Assembly: GCF_024362205.1 (NCBI RefSeq)
Contig: NZ_CP101462.1
Location: 2,565,001 to 2,629,000 of the forward strand
Source of the DNA: Exiguobacterium aurantiacum
GTDB taxonomy: Bacteria; Bacillota; Bacilli; Exiguobacteriales; Exiguobacteriaceae
Length of the DNA stretch: 64,000 nucleotides
Reading direction: 5' to 3'
Below are positions 25,238-33,748 of this stretch, one piece after another; the stretch's first letter is position 1, and each line of letters begins with the position of its first letter. Under the pieces are notes generated by a model. It was not told where the DNA came from, did not search any database, and saw only the letters and a program-made list of their open reading frames with translations. The translations under genes were made by a program, and so were the position numbers.

Positions 25238-27034
25238 TTATTCGACCGTCACCGATTTCGCCAAGTTGCGCGGTTTATCGACGTCGCAACCTCGAGCGAG
25301 AGCGGCGTAATACGCCATGAGTTGCACCGGTAGCACCGTGATGAGCGGCGCGAGGATCGGTTCGACGTGCGGCAAGATGAACTCGTCGTTCTCGTGCTCG
25401 ACGCCTTGCATCGAGATGATACACGCGTTGGCACCACGGGCAACGACTTCTTTGACGTTACCGCGAATGTTCAAGTTCGTCTTCGGTTGCGAGATGAGCG
25501 CGATGACCGGTGTCCCGTCTTCAATCAAGGCAATCGAACCGTGTTTGAGCTCTCCGCCCGGATACCCTTCTGCTTGGATGTACGAGATCTCTTTTACTTT
25601 GAGCGCGCCTTCGAGACAGACCGACGCATCGAGTCCACGTCCGATGAAGAATGTGTTCGGTGTCGTCTTCAAGTAACGGTCCGACAAATCTTCGAACAGC
25701 TCTTTTTGCGACATGATCGAGTCCATGATTGTCGCGACACGCGCGAGTTCTGGCATCAATTCGAACGGCAATTCTTTCCCGTTCGCCCGAGCGATGTCGT
25801 AGGCGAGGATCGCGAGCACGGCGATTTGGGCCGTGTATGCTTTCGTCGACGCGACCGCGATCTCTGGGCCGGCGTGGAGGAGCATCGTCTCGTTCGCTTC
25901 ACGCGAGAGCGTCGATCCTGGCACGTTCGTCATCGTCAGCGCCTTGTAACCGCGCTTCTTCACTTCGACGAGGACGGCCCGGCTGTCGGCCGTCTCTCCC
26001 GACTGTGACAAGAAGACGAAGAGCGGACGTGAACTTAAGAGCGGCATATTGTAGCCGAACTCTGACGAGACGTGGACCTCGGTCGGGATGCCGGCAATCC
26101 GCTCGAGGATGTCTTTTCCGACGAGCCCAGCGTTATAGCTCGTACCGCAAGCGACGATATAGATGCGGTCCGCTTCCGAGACGAGCGAGCGCACGCCTTC
26201 CGTGAGCTCGATGTCACCGTTCTCGTTCTGGTAGTGCTGGATGATGTTGCGGATGACGGCCGGCTGCTCGTCCATCTCTTTCAACATGTAGTGCGCGTAC
26301 GTGCCCTTCTCGATGTCTGACGCATCGATCTCGGCCGTGTACGGCGCACGCTCGAGGACGTCACCGTCGAGTGTCTTGATCGTCGCCGATTCGCGCGTCA
26401 AGATGACGATTTCGCCGTCGTGGAGCTCGAGGTACTGGTCCGTCACCTGGAGCATCGCCATCGCGTCAGACGCCACGACGTTGAACGTGCCGTCCCCGAG
26501 TCCGACGAGGAGTGGTGACTTGTTCTTGCCGATATAGAGACGTTCTTGATCTTCCGAGTCGATCATCGCGATCGCGTACGAGCCGTGGAGCTCAGACAAC
26601 GTCTTGCGGAACGCCGCCTCGACGTCATTTAGCACGACGAAGTTCTTCTCCATGAGCTGGACGATGACTTCCGTGTCCGTCTCCGAGAGGAACGGCACGT
26701 CGAGCGTCGCCTTGATCTGCTCGTCGTTCTCGATGACACCGTTGTGGACGAGCGTGAAGCGGCCCGTCGTGCTCTGGTGCGGGTGGGCGTTCGGGACGCT
26801 CGGCACGCCGTGTGTCGCCCAACGTGTGTGGCCGATGCCGATGGCGCCTTCCGCTTCGACCGGTACGATGTCACGAAGTGCGGCGATGCGACCGACTTCT
26901 TTGAATACATGGACATCATCACCGACGAGCGCGATTCCGGCTGAGTCGTAGCCTCGATACTCGAGCTTCTCCAACCCTTTCAATAAAATCTCTTTCGTTC
27001 CGACTTGACCAATCATTCCTACAATTCCACACAT
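25238..27034 (-). CDS. glmS: Glutamine-fructose-6-phosphate aminotransferase
   Basis: 598 residues. Makes glucosamine 6-phosphate from fructose 6-phosphate and glutamine, the first step toward UDP-GlcNAc and cell wall. N-terminal nucleophile Cys2 (MCGIVGMIG) with glutaminase signatures YRGYDSAG and GHTRWATHG; two SIS sugar isomerase domains with [10 protein letters not shown] and [10 protein letters not shown]-terminal [13 protein letters not shown]. All are typical and full length. Expression is controlled by the self-cleaving ribozyme in its leader. Confidence 0.98.
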   Translation of the reverse strand: MCGIVGMIGQVGTKEILLKGLEKLEYRGYDSAGIALVGDDVHVFKEVGRIAALRDIVPVEAEGAIGIGHTRWATHGVPSVPNAHPHQSTTGRFTLVHNGVIENDEQIKATLDVPFLSETDTEVIVQLMEKNFVVLNDVEAAFRKTLSELHGSYAIAMIDSEDQERLYIGKNKSPLLVGLGDGTFNVVASDAMAMLQVTDQYLELHDGEIVILTRESATIKTLDGDVLERAPYTAEIDASDIEKGTYAHYMLKEMDEQPAVIRNIIQHYQNENGDIELTEGVRSLVSEADRIYIVACGTSYNAGLVGKDILERIAGIPTEVHVSSEFGYNMPLLSSRPLFVFLSQSGETADSRAVLVEVKKRGYKALTMTNVPGSTLSREANETMLLHAGPEIAVASTKAYTAQIAVLAILAYDIARANGKELPFELMPELARVATIMDSIMSQKELFEDLSDRYLKTTPNTFFIGRGLDASVCLEGALKVKEISYIQAEGYPGGELKHGSIALIEDGTPVIALISQPKTNLNIRGNVKEVVARGANACIISMQGVEHENDEFILPHVEPILAPLITVLPVQLMAYYAALARGCDVDKPRNLAKSVTVE

Positions 27035-27084
27035 ACAAAAATCTCCTCTATATTCGATTTCTCGAAAAAGGAAACGGGCTTTTT

Positions 27085-27229
27085 AGAGTGCTGTCAACGT
27101 GTTCCTCGTTGTCCGTCCGGTCACCCGAACGTTTTAGAAGAACACTTTTAGTCGTGACAGGCGACTAGGAGGCATCCGCCGAAACATCGATTACCCCCAC
27201 CTCGTCAACTCCGCAGAGTTCTGGCGCTT
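27085..27229 (-). ncRNA. glmS ribozyme / riboswitch
   Basis: The minus strand has the invariant core: AAGCGCCAGAACT at the cleavage end, GACGAGGTGGGG, TAATCGA, TTTCGGCGGATGCCTCC. Peripheral helices follow, including GTGTTC pairing with GAACAC at the 3' side. Cleavage is triggered by glucosamine 6-phosphate and lowers glmS mRNA. The 3' boundary is approximate. The region 27230-27380 beyond holds the promoter area; nothing else could be assigned there. Confidence 0.95.
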
Positions 27230-27446
27230 TTCCTTCATAGCTGGCCGTTTCTCCAGATACCCTTTCATGCTAGCCGGTCTCGATTGAAACCGAAAGCGTT
27301 TATGTCACAACCGAATCCGATACTTTTTTACTGTTCATGTAAAAGTCACCACTTTCACTAAAAAGCTACTTTTTTGAACAGGCTTGTCCCGGCGAGCTCG
27401 TTCGGGCATGATGGAAGTATCTATTAGATGGAGTGGAGGAATGGCT

Positions 27447-27782
27447 ATGAATATCGTCTTTCTCGTCATCGGCATCATCTTATCGACCGCATCGAAATGG
27501 CTGCAAATCGAAGGACGGAGTGAAGTCGGGGATTTTCTCGTGTTTCCGGCCGCCTTTTTCTTGGCGCTCGCGCTCATGTTCAGCTTCCCGTTCTTTAAAG
27601 AATGGTGGGACGACCCGTCGCTCCGTCCGAAGGCGTATCGCTTTGCCGGGCTTGCTGCCGGCGGCGTCTTGTCATTCCAGCTCTTCGCCTGGCTCCTGTT
27701 CGGACAAGGCGAGTGGATCGGAAGTATGTTCTTGATCCCTTTCTTCATCTGTCTCTACTTCGTCATCCGTACGTTTAAATGA
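27447..27782 (+). CDS. Small membrane protein, function unknown
   Basis: 111 residues with four hydrophobic helices (NIVFLVIGIILSTAS; FLVFPAAFFLALALMFS; FAGLAAGGVLSFQLFAWLL; GSMFLIPFFICLYFVI). The family was not recognised. The ATG at 27447 is 7 nt from GGAGG; two earlier in-frame starts have poor spacing. Convergent with the endonuclease-like gene through a shared terminator. Confidence 0.72.
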   Translation: MNIVFLVIGIILSTASKWLQIEGRSEVGDFLVFPAAFFLALALMFSFPFFKEWWDDPSLRPKAYRFAGLAAGGVLSFQLFAWLLFGQGEWIGSMFLIPFFICLYFVIRTFK

Positions 27783-27815
27783 AAAAGGGGGAGCGCCTAA
27801 GCGTTCCCCCTTTTA
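27782..27815. terminator. Bidirectional terminator
   Basis: AAAAAGGGGGA...TCCCCCTTTT hairpin with A- and T-tracts on both sides, between two convergent genes and touching both stop codons. Confidence 0.88.
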
Positions 27816-28571
27816 GGTGATGTCGAGGTCGAGTAAGACTCCATAGTGATCACTCGGCAACACGTCGGTGTCCGTGACGGACGTCTTTCCAAACACGTCT
27901 ACGTTCGAGATGAAGGGGACGTCCCCTTCATCGTGACGCAATAACATCCAATCATAGCGCGACGGTTGTTTCAGCAAGGAATCCTGCTTCAAATACGGGT
28001 TATGTACATAATCCAACGTCGGCTCATCCCCACCACGACCACACAGGGCGACATCCATCCACCGATGCCCGGTCAAATAACGATGGATCTCCGACTGAGG
28101 GTCGTCATTGAAGTCCCCGCACAACAGCTCGTAACGTACTCCCGCTCCAATCCACTCGCGGACCGCCCGCACTTGTGCTTCCCGAATGTCCGGCGACCGC
28201 CAATTCAAATGGACGTTCGTCAACCCGAACGTGTGGCCTGCCACTCGGAACGTCACCCGCATCGCACAGTAGTTCGCTTCTTCCACATCGTGGTGCCAAA
28301 TCGCATCATTCATATCGAGCGGAATGTGACTTAAGACCGCGAGTCCTTCATCGGGTGAGTCCGGATAGGCGAGAAATATGCAAAACGGATAGCCCGTTTC
28401 GTTGGCAATCTGCTCGGCTACACTGATGCCTCGCTCCCCTCCTACATGCGTTTTGACTTCTTGAAGCGCTAGTACATCTGCGTCAATCATCTTCACTGTG
28501 GCACAGATGGACTCAATCCGCTCCGACCATAACGTCGGATTGTTCCAAAGGTTGAACGTCGCAATCTTCAT
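27813..28571 (-). CDS. Endonuclease/exonuclease/phosphatase-family hydrolase
   Basis: 252 residues. Metal-dependent EEP fold: IATFNLWNN at the N-terminus, the metal-binding Glu in ALQEVK, LTNVHLNWRSPDIR, the catalytic Asp-Asn region LLCGDFNDDP, and the terminal SDHYGVLLDL with catalytic His. Could act on nucleic acid or on a phosphoester; the substrate is unknown. Its ATG overlaps the stop of the P-loop kinase gene (ATGA), so the two are coupled. Confidence 0.88.
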   Translation of the reverse strand: MKIATFNLWNNPTLWSERIESICATVKMIDADVLALQEVKTHVGGERGISVAEQIANETGYPFCIFLAYPDSPDEGLAVLSHIPLDMNDAIWHHDVEEANYCAMRVTFRVAGHTFGLTNVHLNWRSPDIREAQVRAVREWIGAGVRYELLCGDFNDDPQSEIHRYLTGHRWMDVALCGRGGDEPTLDYVHNPYLKQDSLLKQPSRYDWMLLRHDEGDVPFISNVDVFGKTSVTDTDVLPSDHYGVLLDLDIT

Positions 28572-29113
28572 GTACTGGCTCCACTTTGTTGCACATCTGT
28601 CAGCACAAATTTTTCGTTTTCTTGAAGCTGTCGAATCGTCTCGTTCAACTCACCGACCGTGTTGTCTAAATAGTAACGGTCCGGTGCACCCGAGTTTCGA
28701 AACTCGTTCCGCAATATGAGGACCCGCTCCCCCATCTGCGCATCGCTCGGCCGGTGTTGATCACGTTGGACGTGAACGTCTTGATCTGCCCATAAGATGA
28801 CGTAGCGCACTTCGATGTCCTGCTCGATCCAGTGAGCCGTGTAGCGCTTCACGTCTTGCCAAAAGGCGACCCAGTCCACGACGACGTCATACCCTGCCTC
28901 AAGAAAATTTTCGGTCAACGCGACGATGTTTTTCCACACCAGGTCGTTCGCCCGCTCGGACTCCCACGGTCTTTCACGACCGGACACCGTCATATGACTG
29001 ATGTCATCCCCAGACACGTATGCACTCTTCTCCATAGCTTGAGCGAGCCGTCTCGCCGTCGTCGATTTCCCGACACCGGCCGGACCTGAAATGATCCATA
29101 CTTTCCGATTCAT
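28568..29113 (-). CDS. P-loop NTPase, small-molecule kinase-like
   Basis: 181 residues. Walker A in ISGPAGVGKSTTARRL, then a substrate-loop region YVSGDDISHM and a lid-like basic region, as in AAA_33 / shikimate- or gluconate-kinase-like proteins. The acceptor is unknown. ATG 29113 is chosen, 6 nt from AAGGAGG (a second ATG is 3 nt upstream). It is the first gene of a two-gene operon with the EEP hydrolase. Confidence 0.82.
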   Translation of the reverse strand: MNRKVWIISGPAGVGKSTTARRLAQAMEKSAYVSGDDISHMTVSGRERPWESERANDLVWKNIVALTENFLEAGYDVVVDWVAFWQDVKRYTAHWIEQDIEVRYVILWADQDVHVQRDQHRPSDAQMGERVLILRNEFRNSGAPDRYYLDNTVGELNETIRQLQENEKFVLTDVQQSGAST

Positions 29114-29145
29114 CATTATCCTCCTTAACATATAAGAGGAAGCGC

Positions 29146-29616
29146 CTAAGCGCTCCCCCACTTTTGTTCTTCTTGCAATTCGGATTCCGTGACGTAGTTG
29201 TCATCGAGTCGAACCATATGCCGCTCGTAAAGACGATGCTCGAGAATAGCGAGCACGTATCCCCCTAACCCAATCAAAGCGAACGTTTGGAGTGAAATCA
29301 AATCCGTGAGCAATGCGTAAACCCATAATATGAAGAAGGGTAACGTCACGAGCCCGAAGATGGAGTTAAGATGGATGAGGCGTTTTGCTGCATCCGACTT
29401 CAAAAACTGCTTTTTGATGTTCTCTCGTTGCCACATCTTACGAAAATCAGGCAGACCCGCTACGACGCTGAGGAATATGACCGTCATTGGTGAGAGCCAA
29501 TTATACTCTAACGAGAAAAATAGAAGAGCGGCAAACACCGCTGACAAGAACACGTGCGTGGAATGCTTTCTCTGATCGAACGCCGTCAATTCACGCATTT
29601 GGCTCCGTTTATCCAT
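29146..29616 (-). CDS. Small four-helix membrane protein, tandem family copy A
   Basis: 156 residues, last gene of the tandem array. Two helix hairpins separated by a cytoplasmic loop rich in Arg/Lys (FRKMWQRENIKKQFLKSDAAKR in part). Same plan as its neighbours but more divergent. ATG 29616 is 7 nt from AGGAG, and overlaps the end of the upstream copy by 8 bases. No family function recognised. Confidence 0.75.
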   Translation of the reverse strand: MDKRSQMRELTAFDQRKHSTHVFLSAVFAALLFFSLEYNWLSPMTVIFLSVVAGLPDFRKMWQRENIKKQFLKSDAAKRLIHLNSIFGLVTLPFFILWVYALLTDLISLQTFALIGLGGYVLAILEHRLYERHMVRLDDNYVTESELQEEQKWGSA

Positions 29617-30118
29617 GACCTTGCTCCTGTTCAATGTCGCGCGCTTCCCGAATCAATTTCAAATCCTCTCCCGTCAAATAATGACCGTCATGCTTTTGGA
29701 TGATGCGGTCGAGCCATCTGCCGAAAAAGGCTGCTCCCCAGAAAAAGGCTTGCGACAACAAGAATGCCTGGAACGTTTGTGGTTGTGTCGTCTCATAAAA
29801 TACGACGATCCCGTAGTATCCGATCGCGCTAAACCCAATCAAATAAACCATGTACCGCAGCGTTAGCAGCTTGCGTGCTTTTTCGTTTTTCACGAACCGG
29901 AGCCACATGAGGAATCGAGTGGTTTCGATGCTAATCAACATAGCGAAAATCACAACTAAAAACACTAGGAAAAATGAATCGGGCATCTCCCAGTACGATG
30001 CGTAAACGAGCATCCCAACGATTGCAGAGACAGCCACGATACCAAAACCCCAACCGGTCCACTTCTCAAATCGAAGAATCGTATCAATTTGTTGTTTTGA
30101 TTGTGGTGATAACTCCAT
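29609..30118 (-). CDS. Small four-helix membrane protein, tandem family copy B
   Basis: 169 residues. Starts MELSPQSKQQIDTILRF, then two hydrophobic hairpins around the loop RFVKNEKARKLLTLRYMV, and a charged C-terminal tail (HYLTGEDLKLIREARDIEQ). The N-terminus is clearly related to the shortened copy just upstream, showing recent duplication. Function unknown. Confidence 0.78.
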   Translation of the reverse strand: MELSPQSKQQIDTILRFEKWTGWGFGIVAVSAIVGMLVYASYWEMPDSFFLVFLVVIFAMLISIETTRFLMWLRFVKNEKARKLLTLRYMVYLIGFSAIGYYGIVVFYETTQPQTFQAFLLSQAFFWGAAFFGRWLDRIIQKHDGHYLTGEDLKLIREARDIEQEQGHG

Positions 30119-30268
30119 TCAACTCATCCTTTCGAGTATTTCATCATATGCCGGCATCATCGAATCACACGCCGTGTTTTTTGCTAAATGACAAATTCGA
30201 ACCGTTTTACCAACTTCTACTTTCAAAATCGTATTGATTTGTAATTTTATTCTTGGTGATAGTTCCAT
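30119..30268 (-). pseudogene. Collapsed copy C of the tandem membrane protein family
   Basis: 49 codons. The start MELSPRIKLQINTILKVE mirrors copy B, and the end MMPAYDEILERMS resembles the C-terminal tails of the other copies (PTYEEVIEG, LTYSDILEKE). All transmembrane helices are missing, so it looks like an internal in-frame deletion of a paralog. It begins inside the end of copy D (22-base overlap) and ends one base before the start codon of copy B. Could still be translated as a small soluble peptide. Confidence 0.65.
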
Positions 30269-30717
30269 GAGTCTTTCTCTTTTTCCAATATATCTGAATA
30301 GGTTAGCAACTGCGGTTGATGCAGATCGATTCGTTGTTTCCACTTTTTCTCCCGATAAGATCCTGTTAAATTCCAAAGGGCGACTACGCCGCCAGTTAAA
30401 ATAAAGGCACCCTCGTTTACGTACAGCGGAATGAACAGCGCAAATAATGAAGCGGCCCTAATCCAGCAGTCAACGAGTCGGTAACGTAACACCTGCACGA
30501 CAGCTTGATGTTCGGCAAAATGACGTACGACTCGATACTCCATGTATCCTTTATACGCCATTCCCATAGATACGACCAACATGACTGGGATGACCCAGGT
30601 CGCCTGTGTCCATAACATAACAACTAACGAGATCAGGAAAATGAATAGTATCGGCCAGCCAAAGAGCCGTTCGAATTGTTTGGCACGTTCTAACGAGATA
30701 TCAAATTGACGATCCAT
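30247..30717 (-). CDS. Small four-helix membrane protein, tandem family copy D
   Basis: 156 residues from the ATG at 30717 (AAGG at 6 nt). Helices PILFIFLISLVVMLW and VIPVMLVVSMGMAY, loop EYRVVRHFAEHQAVVQVLRY, helices near 90-130, tail LLTYSDILEKEKDSW. Overlaps copy E by 17 bases. Function unknown. Confidence 0.78.
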   Translation of the reverse strand: MDRQFDISLERAKQFERLFGWPILFIFLISLVVMLWTQATWVIPVMLVVSMGMAYKGYMEYRVVRHFAEHQAVVQVLRYRLVDCWIRAASLFALFIPLYVNEGAFILTGGVVALWNLTGSYREKKWKQRIDLHQPQLLTYSDILEKEKDSWNYHQE

Positions 30718-31150
30718 TTGGAACCTTCCCTTCAATCACTTCCTCATACGTCGGCAACTCTGGTTCGACCTGTTTGAGTTTTTTGACAAACCACTTCTGC
30801 CGAATCGGACTCAAAGCTCCCCATATCCCAAAAAAGAGACCAATCAAGAGACCAAGATTTTCCGCTGTCAGCAGCGTCACCATGAGTGTCGTCAACAAAA
30901 ACGCGTCCACCAGTTCAAAAACGTATTGGAGAATGAGGATCCGATGCGCCTTAGGATGCTCCGTCATCCTCCACATGATGCGCATTTCTTTATAGCCTGT
31001 CGCGATGATTATGAAAGAGACCGAACCCATGATGGGAATGAGCCACATTTTCTCCAGCAAGAGGGCGACGATGACGGCTGTGACATATAGTATCAACACC
31101 GGAACACTATATCGCCGCATCTGTTGAATCCAGTTCACATCTCGCTCCAT
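30701..31150 (-). CDS. Small four-helix membrane protein, tandem family copy E
   Basis: 149 residues. Helices at about 15-30 and 35-52, loop RIMWRMTEHPKAHRILILQY, second helix pair, tail ELPTYEEVIEGKV. Closest in tail sequence to copies C and D. Three bases separate it from copy F, so it is translated from the same message. Function unknown. Confidence 0.78.
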   Translation of the reverse strand: MERDVNWIQQMRRYSVPVLILYVTAVIVALLLEKMWLIPIMGSVSFIIIATGYKEMRIMWRMTEHPKAHRILILQYVFELVDAFLLTTLMVTLLTAENLGLLIGLFFGIWGALSPIRQKWFVKKLKQVEPELPTYEEVIEGKVPNGSSI

Positions 31151-31153
31151 CCG

Positions 31154-31579
31154 TTATCCCTCCTTGTCCAAACTTAAATACTCAACATCCTGTCGCTTCG
31201 ATTGTGTTTCAACGTTCCACGTCCATAGCAAGGCTCCTCCGATGAAGATCATCACGCATACGTACGCCACGTTTGATGTGAACAAAATCTCATGATTCAA
31301 TACAAGAAAAAATGCGACACTGTTTATTCCGTCTCGAGCAAGTTGGCGACGATACAATTCCTTCAATTCTGGATGGAATGTTAGGCGCATACGATAGCGT
31401 TTCATATATAAAAAATTGAATGGAATGAGTGTACACGCGATGTACAGGGCGCCCCACTTGAGGTCATCCGTCCACAAACTAACCGGTAGCATCAGGACGA
31501 AAAGCGTTCCAAAAAGACCAAAGATCCATTGCTGGAACAGACGATTCCATGCTTTCTCTTGTGTCATCCGCTCATTCAT
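31154..31579 (-). CDS. Small four-helix membrane protein, tandem family copy F
   Basis: 141 residues. Same layout: hairpin, basic loop KRYRMRLTFHPELKELYRR, hairpin, short charged tail. Start overlaps the end of copy G by four bases (ATGA). Function unknown. Confidence 0.76.
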   Translation of the reverse strand: MNERMTQEKAWNRLFQQWIFGLFGTLFVLMLPVSLWTDDLKWGALYIACTLIPFNFLYMKRYRMRLTFHPELKELYRRQLARDGINSVAFFLVLNHEILFTSNVAYVCVMIFIGGALLWTWNVETQSKRQDVEYLSLDKEG

Positions 31580-32010
31580 CGCTTTTGTCGTTCCTTCTCT
31601 GATTGCTCTAACAATGGGACACGTTCACTTAACTGCTTCTGGAATGATCGACCGAACACTACCCATAGGAGCAGTACAATGAATATCGTCAAACTGTCAT
31701 ATTGCAAGAAGAGGAGCGCTGCGGTTATTGAAATGAGAATCGTCGAGTTCACCAAATCAGATACGAGATCCCACTTAAGTAATCGCACTAAATCTTGTTC
31801 GCATATATGTGCACGCCGCATTCGATACGTTTTCACATCCAACACAATCATGGCGATTCCAATCACGACAAGCGGAATGGTCAACCATAAATAACTTCCG
31901 AAGAAGGATATGGCGAGCGCCATCAATGCGAACGCAAGGGAAGCATAGCTTATGCGAAGAGGTGACTTCCCCCATGTATCCTCCTCCATATACCAACGTG
32001 TCTCTTTCAC
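31576..32010 (-). CDS. Small four-helix membrane protein, tandem family copy G
   Basis: 144 residues, first gene of the array. Hairpin LAFALMALAISFFGSYLW/LTIPLVVIGIAMIVLD, loop TYRMRRAHICEQDLVRLL, then a second hairpin and tail. The likely start is a GTG at 32010; an in-frame ATG seven codons later is possible. The operon promoter must lie between here and the divergent GntR gene. Confidence 0.72.
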   Translation of the reverse strand: MKETRWYMEEDTWGKSPLRISYASLAFALMALAISFFGSYLWLTIPLVVIGIAMIVLDVKTYRMRRAHICEQDLVRLLKWDLVSDLVNSTILISITAALLFLQYDSLTIFIVLLLWVVFGRSFQKQLSERVPLLEQSEKERQKR

Positions 32011-32176
32011 TTAAGGCACACCCTTTCATTACAATGCTTACCTTACTGATACGTGCCCTATCACCTAATTGTTTCATATTTTCCAAATATTCTCGCAATG
32101 AATCGTTCGACGTTTTTCAACAATTGCCGAAGGATTGTCCGCCATCCATAGATGATTTCTGATATACTGATAGCGT

Positions 32177-32192
32177 ATTCATACCTACAAAT
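32177..32192. promoter_or_regulatory. GntR operator 1, ATTCATA-CC-TACAAAT
   Basis: 16-bp imperfect palindrome 25 nt upstream of the gntR start. Its reverse complement matches the site before the PTS operon at 14 of 16 positions (only the central two differ), pointing to autoregulation by the GntR protein encoded next to it. Confidence 0.75.
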
Positions 32193-32217
32193 TTTTATGT
32201 GAAAGGTGCAGACCCTG

Positions 32218-32928
32218 ATGGCTCCAAAGTATAAACAAGTCGCTGAACAGATTGAGACGGACATTATGAATCACGTCTATCAACATACGAACAAGCTCCT
32301 CACCGAGGACGAATATGCTACGAAATACGGCGTCAGCCGCAATACGATTCGAAAAGCGATTGAGATTCTCGTCAACAAAGGTTATGTCTATCAAGTCCAA
32401 GGGAGCGGCGTCTTCGTCCGTGACCATTACATGAGCGATTACGTGAACCTCGAGAAGTTGCAAGGTCTTACGAGCGACTTCAGTGGACGGAAAGTCGAAA
32501 CGCAAGTCCTTGATTTCGAATTGACGACAGCGAACGACGAAGTCGCCGAGCGAATGAAGTGCAACGTCGGGACACCCGTCTACTACGTCAAACGTCTCCG
32601 ACTCGTCGATGACCATCCGTTCTCGGTCGAGGATTCGTATTTCCGGAAAGATCTCGTCGTCTATCTCGACCGGAACATCACCGAGAAGTCGATCTACAAC
32701 TACTTCCGCAACGATCAAAAGCTCGCCATCGGTTTTGCCGACCGTGTCATTTACGCCGATTTTTTGAACGCAGAAGACGCGACACTGCTCGGACTGAAAG
32801 AGAACGACCCGGCCCTCCTCGTCGACAACACCGTCTATTTGACGAACGGTCAAATCTTCGACGTATCGCGCTCGACACATCATTTCCGCCATGTGAAGAT
32901 GCTCAAAGTCTCTAACATCAAGTCCTAA
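32218..32928 (+). CDS. GntR/HutC-family repressor of the beta-glucoside PTS operon
   Basis: 236 residues. N-terminal winged helix (LLTEDEYATKYGVSRNTIRKAIEIL, shown in part; YVYQVQGSGVFV wing), then a UTRA ligand-binding domain (about 80-230, with VYYVKRLRLVDDHPFSVEDSYF in part). Likely senses a phosphorylated beta-glucoside. The PTS operon starts 152 bp downstream with a matching operator. ATG 32218 is 9 nt from AAAGGTG; the earlier in-frame GTG overlaps that site. Confidence 0.9.
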   Translation: MAPKYKQVAEQIETDIMNHVYQHTNKLLTEDEYATKYGVSRNTIRKAIEILVNKGYVYQVQGSGVFVRDHYMSDYVNLEKLQGLTSDFSGRKVETQVLDFELTTANDEVAERMKCNVGTPVYYVKRLRLVDDHPFSVEDSYFRKDLVVYLDRNITEKSIYNYFRNDQKLAIGFADRVIYADFLNAEDATLLGLKENDPALLVDNTVYLTNGQIFDVSRSTHHFRHVKMLKVSNIKS

Positions 32929-32965
32929 ACGCGCTCGAGAGATTGTTCTCGTGTGCGTTTTTTTA
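32928..32965 (+). terminator. Terminator after gntR
   Basis: CGAGA/TCTCG core with outer AACGC/GCGTT pairing, followed by seven T. Confidence 0.85.
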
Positions 32966-32993
32966 TGTTCACATTTCGGACGAAAAGAAAGGG

Positions 32994-33049
32994 TTTACAT
33001 GTAAGCGGTATCGTGCTACTATCAACTTGTAGAATTTGTACCTATGAAT
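32994..33049 (+). promoter_or_regulatory. PTS operon promoter with cre site and GntR operator 2
   Basis: -35 TTTACA (32994-32999), 17-bp spacer, -10 TACTAT (33017-33022). A cre site TGTAAGCGGTATCG (33000-33013, 13 of 14 consensus) fills the spacer, and the GntR operator ATTTGTA-CC-TATGAAT (33034-33049) sits just after the expected transcription start. This implies dual control by CcpA and by substrate. Confidence 0.8.
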
Positions 33050-33080
33050 TTTGGTTATCCATACAAAAAGGAGAGATACT

Positions 33081-33428
33081 ATGGTTTCTGAAACAATCGA
33101 AATTACTCCCGAAGATATCTTCGGTTTAATCGCCCTTTCAGGCGACGCCAAAGCGAGCTACCATCACGCGATGCTGTTGATGCAAGAAGGCAAAGCAGAT
33201 GAAGCGGCTGAAGCAGTAAAAGCTGGTGACGCGACTTTGAAAGAAGCACACGCCATCCAAACGAAATTTGTCACACTCGAGGCACAAGGGAAAACGGCTA
33301 CAGTCGGCGTTCTCATGGTGCACGCGCAAGATCACTTGATGAACACCATCCTCGTTAAAGAGATGCTCGGCTATATGATGAACATGCAAAACGAAATCAA
33401 CCAATTGAAAGGAATGGATCAAAAATGA
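33081..33428 (+). CDS. PTS EIIA, lactose/cellobiose family
   Basis: 115 residues, the usual size. All-helical phosphocarrier with phospho-His81 in LMVHAQDHLMN. Passes phosphate from HPr to the EIIB encoded next. The ATG at 33081 follows AGGAGAG. Stop overlaps the EIIB start by four bases. Confidence 0.94.
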   Translation: MVSETIEITPEDIFGLIALSGDAKASYHHAMLLMQEGKADEAAEAVKAGDATLKEAHAIQTKFVTLEAQGKTATVGVLMVHAQDHLMNTILVKEMLGYMMNMQNEINQLKGMDQK

Positions 33429-33733
33429 TGAAAATCGGACTCTTCTGCGCAGCAGGTATGTCAACTAGTATGTTAGTAGAAAAAATGAAAGCGGTTGCCA
33501 CTGAACGAGGCATCGATGCTGAAATCGCTGCTTACCCAGAATCAGAAATGGAAACGTACGTGGACAACCTCGACGTCGCGCTTCTCGGACCACAAGTAAA
33601 ATACTTGCTCTCGAAAGGCAAACAAATCTGTGAGCCTAAAGGCGTTCCAATCGACGTCATCAACACAGTCGACTACGGCATGATGAACGGAACGAAAGTA
33701 TTAGACCACGCGTTAAAACTCGCAAATAAATAA
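33425..33733 (+). CDS. PTS EIIB, lactose/cellobiose family
   Basis: 102 residues. Cys8 in KIGLFCAAGMSTSMLV is the phospho-cysteine, followed by the family's typical alpha/beta fold (VDNLDVALLGPQVKYLL). A second ATG one codon later is equally possible. Works with the EIIA upstream and the EIIC two genes downstream. Confidence 0.94.
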   Translation: MMKIGLFCAAGMSTSMLVEKMKAVATERGIDAEIAAYPESEMETYVDNLDVALLGPQVKYLLSKGKQICEPKGVPIDVINTVDYGMMNGTKVLDHALKLANK

Positions 33734-33748
33734 ACTGAGGTGACCACT

